The notes under the pieces are model-generated. The model was not told the origin of the DNA. It saw nothing but the letters and a program-made list of their open reading frames with translations, and did not search any database. Both the position numbers and the translations under genes were made by a program. Below are positions 35,318 to 43,262 of a stretch of DNA of 64,000 nucleotides, piece after piece. Positions within the stretch are counted from its first letter, which is position 1. Every line of letters begins with the position of its first letter. The stretch comes from Winogradskyella pelagia (GTDB lineage Bacteria > Bacteroidota > Bacteroidia > Flavobacteriales > Flavobacteriaceae), in NCBI RefSeq assembly GCF_017581965.1, contig NZ_JAGEVF010000005.1, positions 1 through 64,000 on the forward strand, in the 5' to 3' direction.

Positions 35318-35659
35318 ATGAAGATAGAAAACACAAAAGCACAAATGCGCAAAGGTGTTCTAGAATATTGCATCTTATCCATATTAAAGGACGAAGATGC
35401 TTATGTCGCAGAGATTCTAGGCACGCTAAAAGACGCAAAAATGCTTGTTGTTGAAGGAACAATATATCCTTTATTGACAAGACTTAAAAATGCCGGATTA
35501 CTCAGTTATCGCTGGGAAGAATCCACCTCGGGCCCACCGCGTAAGTATTATGGGCTCACCGAAACAGGAAAACTGTTTCTCAATGAACTAAATACCACCT
35601 GGAGTGAATTACAAAATGCAGTTAACCTAGTAACCAGTACAAAAACAACAAAAAAATGA
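35318..35659 (+). CDS. PadR-family transcriptional regulator
   Basis: This 113-residue winged helix-turn-helix protein contains the PadR signature: MRKGVLEYCILSILKDEDAY, then VVEGTIYPLLTRLKNAGLLS and the wing GPPRKYYGLTETGK. It has the short (subfamily 2) architecture with one C-terminal dimerisation helix. The stop codon overlaps the start of the PspC gene (ATGA-type, 4 bp), so PadR and PspC are made together. In other organisms such PadR genes autoregulate membrane-stress operons. Confidence 0.93.
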   Translation: MKIENTKAQMRKGVLEYCILSILKDEDAYVAEILGTLKDAKMLVVEGTIYPLLTRLKNAGLLSYRWEESTSGPPRKYYGLTETGKLFLNELNTTWSELQNAVNLVTSTKTTKK

Positions 35660-37428
35660 ATAAAACAGTCAATATAAATTTAGCAGGTATATTCTTCCAC
35701 ATAGACGAAGATGCATATCTTAAATTACAGCGCTATCTTGAGGCTATAAAACGTTCATTTACAGATTCTCAAGGCCGATCAGAAATTATTGCCGACATCG
35801 AGGCACGAATTGCAGAATTGTTTGCGGAACGCATACAAAACGAAAAGCAAGTTGTTGGTATAAAACTGGTTGACGAAGTCATTACCATAATGGGACAACC
35901 CGAAGATTATCTTGTCGATGACGAAATTTTTGAAGATGAACCTCAACAAAGACAAACCTATAGATCTAAATCTACTAAAAAACTTTTTAGAGATACCGAT
36001 AATTCCTATATCGGTGGGGTTTCTGCAGGATTAGGACATTACCTAGGGCTGGATGTACTTTGGGTAAGACTACTTTGGATATTACTTGCTATTGGCTCTG
36101 GCGGAACCTTCATCTTTATCTATTTAATTTTTTGGGCCCTCGTGCCAGAGGCACTCACAACTGCCGAAAAACTGACCATGACTGGTGATCCGGTCAATAT
36201 TAGTAACATTGAAAAAAAAATTAAAGATGGAATTGATACAGTATCAGAAAAAGTAAGACATGTCGACCTAAAAAAACAGGGGGACAAATTAAAGGAGGGA
36301 TTTGACAATGTTTCTGATAATATTTCGGATTCCGTTAAAAATGTCGATTTTCAAAAGCAAGGCAATAAGCTAAAATCAAGCTCGCAGACGTTCTTTGACA
36401 CCATAGGAAACATCCTTATGTTTTTCTTAAAAGTTGCAGCTAAATTCATAGGTATTATTTTAATTATGGTTGGCGTCAGTACACTATTGGCCTTAATAGT
36501 GGCCTTTTTTACAGTAGGTATAACAGATGCTATTCATTTTCCACCAATGAATTTCATAGATGCTTCAAATGCAGCAAACATACCCATGTGGTTAATGTCC
36601 TTATTATTGTTCTTTGCTATTGGAATCCCATTTTTCTTTGTGTTTTATTTAGGACTAAAGATTTTAGTAAACAACCTCAAGTCCATTGGTAATGTAGCTA
36701 AGTTTACATTAGTAGGTTTGTGGTTTATCGCCATAATTGGTTTAATAATTACAGGCATAAAACAAGCAACAGAACACGCGTTTGATGCCAACGTTACTGA
36801 AACGGCAGAATTAAATATTAAAGCCACGGATACCTTAAAACTTAGTATGGTGAGCCATGATGGTTTCAACAATTACTTTTATAGAAGCAGAAATGATTAT
36901 CAGTTCCTCGAAAAGGATGACGGTAAAACCATATTATCAAGAAATGTAAGGCTAATTGTGCGCTCTACAGCAGACTCCCTAGCCTCAATACAAATTGAGA
37001 AAGAAGCTTCTGGAAGCAATTATGAGATCGCACGACAACGCGCTCGAAATATAAATTATGGTTACACACTAAAAAACAACAAACTAAAACTCGATGCTTT
37101 CTTAACCACAAGCGTAGATAACAAGTTTAGCGAACAAGAAGTCATGGTTATTTTATATCTACCAAAAAACTCCATTTTGTATGCAGATGAAAATACACAT
37201 AGCTTTCATCAAAACAGCAGCTACTATAATGATATCCTAGATACCGGAATGGAAGAACATTATTTAAGAGTCATTGAAGACGACGTAGAGTGCATAGATT
37301 GCAGTGATTTTTCAAACATTTCTAATGATGAAGTACCCGAAATTAAAATAAAAAGTGAAGGCGAACCCGAAGTACGCATTCAAATAAATGAGGAAGATGG
37401 CGTAAATATTGAAGTTAATGACAACTAG
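35656..37428 (+). CDS. PspC-domain membrane protein with C-terminal extracytoplasmic domain
   Basis: This 590-residue protein has a cytosolic N-terminal domain of about 105 residues (VNINLAGIFFHIDEDAYLKL, then ADIEARIAELFAERI). The PspC domain lies at about 108-172 (KLFRDTDNSYIGGVSAGLGH, then WVRLLWILLAI). A linker holds two near-repeats (GIDTVSEKVRHVDLKKQGDK and GFDNVSDNISDSVKNVDFQK), and three more membrane segments follow (about 255-370). The last ~200 residues are a soluble beta-rich region (ETAELNIKATDTLKLSMVSH) related to GIN/DUF2807-type domains. PspC domains are linked to the phage-shock membrane-stress response; PspA is not nearby. Confidence 0.9.
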   Translation: MNKTVNINLAGIFFHIDEDAYLKLQRYLEAIKRSFTDSQGRSEIIADIEARIAELFAERIQNEKQVVGIKLVDEVITIMGQPEDYLVDDEIFEDEPQQRQTYRSKSTKKLFRDTDNSYIGGVSAGLGHYLGLDVLWVRLLWILLAIGSGGTFIFIYLIFWALVPEALTTAEKLTMTGDPVNISNIEKKIKDGIDTVSEKVRHVDLKKQGDKLKEGFDNVSDNISDSVKNVDFQKQGNKLKSSSQTFFDTIGNILMFFLKVAAKFIGIILIMVGVSTLLALIVAFFTVGITDAIHFPPMNFIDASNAANIPMWLMSLLLFFAIGIPFFFVFYLGLKILVNNLKSIGNVAKFTLVGLWFIAIIGLIITGIKQATEHAFDANVTETAELNIKATDTLKLSMVSHDGFNNYFYRSRNDYQFLEKDDGKTILSRNVRLIVRSTADSLASIQIEKEASGSNYEIARQRARNINYGYTLKNNKLKLDAFLTTSVDNKFSEQEVMVILYLPKNSILYADENTHSFHQNSSYYNDILDTGMEEHYLRVIEDDVECIDCSDFSNISNDEVPEIKIKSEGEPEVRIQINEEDGVNIEVNDN

Positions 37429-37464
37429 TCCGTAAGAAATAACAGTTCGTCAACTTTAAATTTT

Positions 37465-37483
37465 TATTAGAATTCTTCTAATA
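37465..37483. promoter_or_regulatory. 8-3-8 palindrome before the NTF2-like gene
   Basis: TATTAGAA-TTC-TTCTAATA is a perfect inverted repeat lying immediately upstream of a near-consensus -7 box (CATCTTTG, 37484-37491). Its position over the promoter spacer suggests an operator or regulated internal promoter. Its sequence differs from the padR palindrome, so another factor may be involved. Confidence 0.4.
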
Positions 37484-37514
37484 CATCTTTGTATCACAAT
37501 TATCAATCAATAAA

Positions 37515-38039
37515 ATGAACCCATCAATCAAATCTCTTTTAATTGGCAGTATCGGAATCCTAATGGTTTCCGGTATTGCCATGGCCCAAGTAAAAAAGAA
37601 CTCAAAGCTTTTTAAAACCTTGAAAGAAAAAGATAGTGTTATATTCAAAATAGGGTTCAATAAGTGTAAAGTATTAAAAAGCGCTGCGTTAATGACAGAC
37701 GACCTTGAATTCTACCATGACAAATCTGGTGTTTCAAATTCAAAAGCAGAATTTGTGGAAGTCATGCAAAACGGACTTTGCAGTAAAAACAATCCAACCC
37801 AAATATATCGTCATCTTGTTAGTAATAGTCTAGAGGTTTTCCCATTATATGATAATGGAGAACTCTATGGTGCACTTCAAAACGGCAAACATTTCTTTTC
37901 ACCCGATAAATATTTAAGTTATGAAAAAAGTGATAACTATGCGCTTTTCTCTCATTTATGGATAATTGAAAAAGGTCAATGGAAGTTAAAACGAGTTATC
38001 AGTTACAATCACGCCTCTAAAGGCGGTGATTCAAATTAA
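37515..38039 (+). CDS. Exported NTF2-like (DUF4440) protein
   Basis: This 174-residue protein has a signal peptide (LLIGSIGILMVSGIAMAQ) followed by an NTF2/SnoaL-like domain at about 35-165. Typical elements are LKEKDSVIFKIGFNKCKV, ALMTDDLEFYHDKSGVSNSK, YHRHL-like and HLWIIEKGQWKLKRVISYNH. Such domains in exported proteins usually bind small ligands or act as lyase/isomerase-like folds; no active-site assignment is possible. It is 86 bp after the PspC gene and 28 bp before the first GIN-domain gene. Confidence 0.8.
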   Translation: MNPSIKSLLIGSIGILMVSGIAMAQVKKNSKLFKTLKEKDSVIFKIGFNKCKVLKSAALMTDDLEFYHDKSGVSNSKAEFVEVMQNGLCSKNNPTQIYRHLVSNSLEVFPLYDNGELYGALQNGKHFFSPDKYLSYEKSDNYALFSHLWIIEKGQWKLKRVISYNHASKGGDSN

Positions 38040-38067
38040 TTATTTCATCAATAAAAAATAAACAATC

Positions 38068-38790
38068 ATGAGTACTCTAGTAAAATTAATTATTTCAGGC
38101 ATCATTGCATCCCTTATGCTATCCTGTAACATGAATTTTGGTCCAAGCATAGATGGCAACAGAAATGTTGTTACCATGGAGCGCAATATTTCAAGTGATT
38201 TTGAAACCATTAAAATAAGTCAAGGATTAGATCTTTACCTTACCCAAACTAATTCTGTTACCCTAACCGCAGAGGCGGATGAAAACTTACACGACGTAAT
38301 TATGACCGAGGTTGAAAACAATGTTTTAAAGATTTATACCACAGAAAATATAAGACGCGCAGCATCACGTAAAATAATATTGAACATTGAGGATATATCG
38401 GCCATAAAAGCAACAAGCGGAAGTGAAGTCTTTTCAACCAATACGATTAAAACGGAAGCTTTAGAACTCAATACGACCAGCGGATCAATTGTAAAGCTCG
38501 ATGTTAAAACCAACTCGCTCAATTGTCATTCAACAAGCGGGAGCAATATAAAACTAAGTGGGTCTACAAATTTACTCATAGCTGAAGCCACAAGCGGTAG
38601 CGGGATAAAGGCAGCTGACCTTAAAGCAGAAACCTCTAAAGTTAAAGCCACTAGTGGTGCAAATATTTCAGTAAACACAACAAAAGAATTAACTGCCAGA
38701 GCAACTAGTGGCGCAGGTATCAGGTATTCTGGCAGTCCCTCTGTTGTAAACAAATCAGACAGTTCTTCTGGTAGTATTAGACAACAATAG
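38068..38790 (+). CDS. GIN-domain (DUF2807) lipoprotein with TSG repeats
   Basis: This 240-residue lipoprotein (IIASLMLSC lipobox) carries a GIN/DUF2807 domain, a right-handed beta-helix-like fold described as a putative auto-transporter adhesin, head GIN domain. It opens with NRNVVTMERNISSDFETIKI and has LYLTQTNSVTLTAEADENLH. From about residue 110 it contains six [TS]TSG[SA] motifs spaced about 20 residues apart, marking the turns of the helix. The ligand is unknown. It lies in the PadR-PspC block, the usual context of GIN proteins in Bacteroidota. Confidence 0.9.
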   Translation: MSTLVKLIISGIIASLMLSCNMNFGPSIDGNRNVVTMERNISSDFETIKISQGLDLYLTQTNSVTLTAEADENLHDVIMTEVENNVLKIYTTENIRRAASRKIILNIEDISAIKATSGSEVFSTNTIKTEALELNTTSGSIVKLDVKTNSLNCHSTSGSNIKLSGSTNLLIAEATSGSGIKAADLKAETSKVKATSGANISVNTTKELTARATSGAGIRYSGSPSVVNKSDSSSGSIRQQ

Positions 38791-38850
38791 TATTCTCTCA
38801 AACTGCCGACCTACTATAGAATCAATCAAAAAAATTACCCAATCAATCAT

Positions 38851-38889
38851 ACCATCCCTAAGTTCAGTTTAGAGTTTGGGATGGTTTTT
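38851..38889 (+). terminator. Intrinsic terminator of the padR-pspC-GIN operon
   Basis: An 8-bp stem (ACCATCCC / GGGATGGT) with a 19-base loop is followed by a run of T, about 60 bp after the first GIN gene's stop codon. Confidence 0.7.
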
Positions 38890-38892
38890 GTA

Positions 38893-38900
38893 TATATTTG
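38893..38900 (+). promoter_or_regulatory. -7 box upstream of the second GIN gene
   Basis: TATATTTG is an exact TAnnTTTG match directly after the terminator, about 60 bp before the second GIN gene. A TTG at the right distance is not clear, the nearest being too close. Confidence 0.45.
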
Positions 38901-38963
38901 TTTAACAGCTTAAGGTGACCAGAAATCAGTTTTGGGTCTAAGCTTAATAAAAACAATATGTGC

Positions 38964-39800
38964 ATGAAAAAACTTGTACTCCTATTGGGATTAATGTCTT
39001 TGGTTCCCATGTCAATTGCCGGACAATCCACCGAAAAAATTAAAGGCGACCGAAATGTCACCAGCAGACAGACCTACGTTGACGATTTTGAAAAGCTTGT
39101 CGTTGGTAATGATTTTTCAATCGAAATTGTATACAACAGTAAACCATCAGTAGAAATCGAAACTGATGACAATCTCCACGATATCATTCAATTTGAAGTT
39201 GTAGATGGAACTTTGATTTTTTCGCAAACAATGCGAATTACATCGAAGAAAAAAATGCACATAGTAGTCAACTATGGCGATGCACTAAAGGAAATTAAAG
39301 TTAAAGATGATGGTGAAATACGCTCTCTTACCTCTATGGAATTAAGTGAGACAAGTCTAGAAACTTATGATAATGCAAGGGCATACCTCAATATTAATGC
39401 AACAAGTTTTAATTATAAGAGTTACGGAAAATCCAAAACACGGTTAAACCTTAGTGCTGGTTCTGTTAAAATAGAACTTAACGACAATACTAAGCTAGAT
39501 GCACTAATAAATAGTAAATCTGCTGATTTTGACTTATATCAACGTTCGGATGCCGTAATTGAAGGAAATGCGGAGACATCGACGATAAGATTAGACAATT
39601 CAACAAACTTTACAGGCGAAAAATTTGATGTTAAAAAGGTAGATGCCTTAGTAGAGGGTAACAGCGATTTAATTATTTCAGCAATGGAAACGATTTCGCT
39701 AGGAGTTTCGGGAGATAGCGAAGTCTATCTTTACGGCAGTCCGTTAATAACAATTACCAAGTTCGAGGATTCTGCGAAACTTCAAAAGAAAATACGATAG
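38964..39800 (+). CDS. Second GIN-domain (DUF2807) secreted protein
   Basis: This 278-residue protein has a cleavable signal peptide (KLVLLLGLMSLVPMSIAGQS) and a GIN/DUF2807 domain over about 30-250: VTSRQTYVDDFEKLVVGNDF, then VEIETDDNLHDIIQFEVVDG. Unlike its upstream neighbour it lacks a lipobox and the regular TSG turns. I chose the ATG at 38964 (MKKLVLLLG); an ATG two codons upstream (38958) is equally possible. It appears to have its own promoter and terminator. Confidence 0.85.
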   Translation: MKKLVLLLGLMSLVPMSIAGQSTEKIKGDRNVTSRQTYVDDFEKLVVGNDFSIEIVYNSKPSVEIETDDNLHDIIQFEVVDGTLIFSQTMRITSKKKMHIVVNYGDALKEIKVKDDGEIRSLTSMELSETSLETYDNARAYLNINATSFNYKSYGKSKTRLNLSAGSVKIELNDNTKLDALINSKSADFDLYQRSDAVIEGNAETSTIRLDNSTNFTGEKFDVKKVDALVEGNSDLIISAMETISLGVSGDSEVYLYGSPLITITKFEDSAKLQKKIR

Positions 39801-39810
39801 AAAACAAATG

Positions 39811-39844
39811 AAAAAAAGCTGAAGTTTCCCTTCAGCTTTTTTTT
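39811..39844. terminator. Bidirectional intrinsic terminator
   Basis: A stem of GCTGAA / TTCAGC extended by seven A-T pairs, with a 7-base loop, lies between the convergent second GIN gene and trxB. Confidence 0.88.
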
Positions 39845-39865
39845 CTAGTTACTACAATCCCGGAT

Positions 39866-40849
39866 TTAGTTATAAGTTGGGGTAGACACTTCGAAATCTG
39901 CCTCTTTAGCCGCCAAGTAACGTTCAGCATCTAATGCCGCCATACAACCTGTTCCAGCTGCTGTGATTGCTTGTCTGTAAACATGATCTGCCGCATCACC
40001 ACTTACAAAAACACCTTCTACATTGGTTTTACTCGTCCCTGGTTGAGCATTGATAATATATCCCGTTTCATCTAAATTTAGATAGTCTTTGAAAATATCT
40101 GTATTTGGTTTATGACCTATAGCTACAAAAAATCCAGTTGCAGGTATATCCATTTTATCACCAGTCTGATTATTGAATACTCTAACACCTGTTACAACTT
40201 GCCCATCGCCTAAAACTTCTTCCGTTTCGGTGTTATAAAGAATCTCAATATTTTCAGTATTCTTTACACGATTGGCCATTATTTTTGACGCTCTAAACTC
40301 ATCGCGTCTCACTAACATCGTTACCTTTTTACATAATTTAGAAAGATAGTGCGCCTCTTCACAAGCAGAATCGCCTGCTCCAACGATAACGACTTCCTGA
40401 TTTCTATAAAAGAACCCATCACAAACGGCACAGGCAGATACCCCACCGCCTAGTTGCAGATATTTTTGTTCTGAAGGCAATCCTAAATATTTTGCAGAAG
40501 CCCCTGTTGAAATTATTATTGTTGATGCATGAATCTCTATGTCGTCATTTACCCAAACTTTATGGATATCGCCAGAGAAATCTACTCTAGTAATCCAACC
40601 ATGGCGAACATCAGTCCCAAATCGCTCCGCCTGTTTTTGTAATTGAATCATCATCTCTGGTCCGGTAATACCTTCTGGATAACCAGGGAAATTTTCAACA
40701 TCGTTCGTCGTAGTTAACTGACCTCCTGGTTGCTCTCCCTGATAAAGTACCGGTGCCATATTAGCTCTTGAGGCATATATCGCAGCTGTATATCCTGCAG
40801 GTCCAGACCCTATGATTAAACACTTTACTTTTTCTATTGAATCAGCCAT
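39866..40849 (-). CDS. trxB: Thioredoxin reductase (NADPH)
   Basis: TrxB passes electrons from NADPH through FAD and a Cys pair to thioredoxin. The FAD motif GSGPAGYTAAIYASRA is near residue 14, the redox pair is CAVC (Cys-140 and Cys-143 counting from 40849), and the NADPH motif is VGAGDSACEEA. The C-terminal FAD contact is VFVSGDAADHVYRQAITAAG. I prefer the start at 40849 (MADSIEKVKCLIIG), which matches the family; an ATG at 40861 adds four residues. A good promoter lies just upstream. Confidence 0.96.
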   Translation of the reverse strand: MADSIEKVKCLIIGSGPAGYTAAIYASRANMAPVLYQGEQPGGQLTTTNDVENFPGYPEGITGPEMMIQLQKQAERFGTDVRHGWITRVDFSGDIHKVWVNDDIEIHASTIIISTGASAKYLGLPSEQKYLQLGGGVSACAVCDGFFYRNQEVVIVGAGDSACEEAHYLSKLCKKVTMLVRRDEFRASKIMANRVKNTENIEILYNTETEEVLGDGQVVTGVRVFNNQTGDKMDIPATGFFVAIGHKPNTDIFKDYLNLDETGYIINAQPGTSKTNVEGVFVSGDAADHVYRQAITAAGTGCMAALDAERYLAAKEADFEVSTPTYN

Positions 40850-40872
40850 AAAATTGTTCATTTGTTACGTCA

Positions 40873-40904
40873 CAAAAGTAGGTTTTTTGCTCAAATCCTT
40901 ACAA
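40873..40904 (-). promoter_or_regulatory. Bacteroidota promoter for trxB
   Basis: Read leftward, TTG (40904-40902) and TACTTTTG (40880-40873) are separated by 21 bases. The predicted transcript start near 40868 leaves a leader of roughly 20 bases to the ATG at 40849, but only about seven to the one at 40861, which supports the shorter start. Confidence 0.75.
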
Positions 40905-41010
40905 TGAAGTTATCAACACATTCTATCAGGTCATAAAACTTGTCTATGATTTTTTTTCTTCAGCATAAATTCGTAATTTTTAAGTGTTTAATAGTAAAAT
41001 CTAACGTATC

Positions 41011-41490
41011 ATGAAGACCAAATCACTCATCATTACTTTTGTATTGTTAAGTACTCTAGCCTGTAAATCTAATTCGGAAAATGATAAAAATAACGAAGAA
41101 GCTATCGTTGAGGACGTTGTCAAACAGAATGGACTAAAAGGTACTTGGGAACTCACCGGATTTTATAATTACAAAGATAATGTTGTCGTTGATTCCTTTG
41201 ATATGAATCCAGATTTTAGACAAATTAAAATTTATACCGATGACAAAGTAATGTGGTGCAAGCACAAACCAGCAGATTCTTCAGATTGGTTTGGATACGG
41301 TACTTACAAATACGATGGCGAACGACTTACTGAAATACTCGATTTTGGGTCTGTAGTCATGGACGAAGTTATTGCCGAGAAGAAAGAATTTACGTTTGAA
41401 CTCAGTCTCACCGAAAACCGGTTTGAACAAATTGAAATAGATGAAGATGGCAATCGTATCTATTCAGAAAATTATAAACGCGTAGAATAA
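41011..41490 (+). CDS. Lipoprotein of unknown function (lipocalin-like)
   Basis: I do not recognise a specific family. The 159-residue protein starts MKTKSLIITFVLLSTLAC, a lipoprotein signal with Cys-18. After an acidic linker comes a compact beta-rich domain: LKGTWELTGFYNYKDN, then RQIKIYTDDKVMWCKHKP and FGYGTYKYDGERLTEI. The order GTWEL...GTYKY...Y resembles lipocalin-like domains common in Bacteroidota. It stands alone with its own terminator, upstream of tRNA-Pro on the other strand. Confidence 0.75.
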   Translation: MKTKSLIITFVLLSTLACKSNSENDKNNEEAIVEDVVKQNGLKGTWELTGFYNYKDNVVVDSFDMNPDFRQIKIYTDDKVMWCKHKPADSSDWFGYGTYKYDGERLTEILDFGSVVMDEVIAEKKEFTFELSLTENRFEQIEIDEDGNRIYSENYKRVE

Positions 41491-41493
41491 TAA

Positions 41494-41520
41494 AAAGACC
41501 CAGTTAAACACTGAGTCTTT
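41494..41520 (+). terminator. Intrinsic terminator after the lipocalin-like gene
   Basis: An 11-bp stem with one mismatch (AAAGACCCAGT / ACTGAGTCTTT) and a 5-base loop lies four bases after the stop codon. It may also stop transcripts of the tRNA gene coming from the other side. Confidence 0.8.
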
Positions 41521-41527
41521 CTCAAAG

Positions 41528-41602
41528 TCGGGGTGGCAGGATTCGAACCTGCGACCTCCGCGTCCCAAACGCGGCGCGATAACCGGGCTACGCTACACCC
41601 CG
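41528..41602 (-). tRNA. tRNA-Pro (anticodon UGG)
   Basis: The minus strand folds into a complete cloverleaf: acceptor stem CGGGGTG / CACCCCG, D-arm with GTAGCGTAGCCCGG, anticodon stem CCGCG / CGCGG with loop TTTGGGA (anticodon TGG), and T-arm GCAGG-TTCGAAT-CCTGC. The discriminator base is A. The 3' CCA is not encoded. UGG reads CCN proline codons by wobble. Confidence 0.97.
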
Positions 41603-41629
41603 AAGACAAAGGTTATCTTTTAAGGACTG

Positions 41630-41659
41630 CAAATATAGAGTTAATTCTTTATTTTACAA
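41630..41659 (-). promoter_or_regulatory. Promoter of tRNA-Pro
   Basis: Read leftward, TTG (41659-41657) and TATATTTG (41637-41630) are spaced by 19 bases, a near-ideal Bacteroidota promoter. Transcription would start about 23 bases upstream of the mature tRNA. Confidence 0.8.
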
Positions 41660-41705
41660 GGACATTTTTCTAACTTTAAACTCTAATTTCAACATCACGG
41701 TTGTT

Positions 41706-42806
41706 ATGAAAATTAATCTTTCATTATTCTGCGCAATAGCGCTTTATTTTTTAGGTTGCGCACAAGACAAAAACCCTGTTAATAATGCCAATGCGTACGA
41801 GGTGATAGTTGCGGATATGACCATTCCATGGGGCTTTTGCTTTTTACCAGATGGCACTATGCTCATTACCGAGAAATCGGGAGAACTTATTCATTATAAA
41901 GAAGGCGAAAAAATCTTAATACAAGGCGTTCCTGAGATATATGTGCGCGGTCAAGGTGGGTTTATGGATATAATTATTGACCCTAAATACTCAGAGAATG
42001 GCTGGCTTTATATGTCTTACGCTTCTACGGGTTATGAAGATGGCGGCGGAAATACCACAATTGCCCGTGCTAAACTCAGCGGTGAAAAATTGACAGAATT
42101 TAAAGTATTATACAAAGCCAAGCCAAATTCCAAAAGAGGCCAACATTTCGGTTCTAGACTTCAGTTTGATAATGAAGGATTTCTTTATTTTACTATTGGC
42201 GATAGAGGCAATAGAGATGTCAATCCACAAGACATTACAAGAGACTGCGGTAAGATCTATCGTATAAATCCAGATGGTAGTATTCCTCCAAGTAATCCGT
42301 TTGTAGATAGCGTAAATGCCAAAAAAGCGATTTTCTCTTATGGCCATCGCAATCCACAAGGGATGACTATCCATCCTGAAACAGGTGAAATCTGGACGCA
42401 TGAACATGGGCCAAAGGGAGGCGATGAAATTAACATTATTTCAAAAGGAAAGAATTATGGGTGGCCAGTAATAAGTTATGGCGTCAATTATAGCGGCACT
42501 AAATTTACAGAGATCACAAAAAAAGAAGGAATGGAGCAGCCATTTCATTATTGGGACCCTTCAATTGCTCCTAGTGGTATGGCTTTTATATCAAGCGATA
42601 AATATGGTGACTGGAAGGGAAACCTGTTGGTAGGCTCCCTTAAATTTCAGTATTTAGATATGTGTACAATTAAAGATAATAAAATCATTAAGGAAGAACG
42701 GTTACTTAACGCCATAGGTCGCGTACGCTCCGTAGAACAAGGGCCCGATGGTTTTATATATGTTAGCGTAGAAAATCTTGGGATAGTTAAATTATTACGT
42801 AAATAA
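41706..42806 (+). CDS. PQQ-dependent sugar dehydrogenase (aldose dehydrogenase, YliI/Asd-like)
   Basis: This 366-residue exported protein oxidises aldoses using pyrroloquinoline quinone. A lipoprotein-type signal (LSLFCAIALYFLGC) places it in the periplasm, anchored through Cys-18. The six-bladed propeller of the GSDH family is recognisable by MTIPWGFCFLPDGTMLITEK, GQGGFMDIIIDPKY, the active-site His in GQHFGSRL, IGDRGNRD, and YGHRNPQGM with WTHEHGPKGGDEIN. A lipoprotein cytochrome c is encoded 10 bp downstream and may receive the electrons. PQQ biosynthesis genes are not in the window. Confidence 0.92.
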   Translation: MKINLSLFCAIALYFLGCAQDKNPVNNANAYEVIVADMTIPWGFCFLPDGTMLITEKSGELIHYKEGEKILIQGVPEIYVRGQGGFMDIIIDPKYSENGWLYMSYASTGYEDGGGNTTIARAKLSGEKLTEFKVLYKAKPNSKRGQHFGSRLQFDNEGFLYFTIGDRGNRDVNPQDITRDCGKIYRINPDGSIPPSNPFVDSVNAKKAIFSYGHRNPQGMTIHPETGEIWTHEHGPKGGDEINIISKGKNYGWPVISYGVNYSGTKFTEITKKEGMEQPFHYWDPSIAPSGMAFISSDKYGDWKGNLLVGSLKFQYLDMCTIKDNKIIKEERLLNAIGRVRSVEQGPDGFIYVSVENLGIVKLLRK

Positions 42807-42815
42807 ATAGTGTAA

Positions 42816-43259
42816 ATGAATATTACTAAAGTGACAAAAATCATAAATTTAATGCTCTTAATCAACCTACTTTTGTCTTGCAAATCCGACACGAAAAAGA
42901 GCGATCCTTATGCACAAAAAAGCATTGTAAATAAAACCAGTTTTAATAATGGAAAACTTATTTACAATACCCTTTGTATTACTTGCCATATGGCAGATGG
43001 TAAAGGCGTTGAAAAGGTATTTCCGCCTTTGGCAAATTCGGATTATTTAAGAGAAAACCAAGAAGGAAGTATAAGAGCTATAAAATATGGCATGTCTGGA
43101 GAAATTGTTGTTAATGGTATTACTTATAACAGTTTAATGGCGCCTTTAGGATTATCCGATGAAGAGGTAGTTGATGTTATGACTTACATTAATAATGCCT
43201 GGGGAAACAAGATCGATAATAAGGTCACAGCAGAAATTGTGGCTAACACTAAAAAGTAA
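42816..43259 (+). CDS. Lipoprotein c-type cytochrome
   Basis: This 147-residue exported haem protein has an N-terminal lipobox (INLLLSC, Cys-22) and a class I cytochrome c domain. The haem site is Cys-54-Ile-Thr-Cys-His-58; the likely sixth ligand is Met-108 in YNSLMAPLG. The motif GEIVVNGITYNSLMAP is typical of cytochromes attached to periplasmic dehydrogenases. Position directly after the PQQ sugar dehydrogenase suggests it carries electrons from that enzyme to the respiratory chain. Confidence 0.92.
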   Translation: MNITKVTKIINLMLLINLLLSCKSDTKKSDPYAQKSIVNKTSFNNGKLIYNTLCITCHMADGKGVEKVFPPLANSDYLRENQEGSIRAIKYGMSGEIVVNGITYNSLMAPLGLSDEEVVDVMTYINNAWGNKIDNKVTAEIVANTKK

Positions 43260-43262
43260 TAT

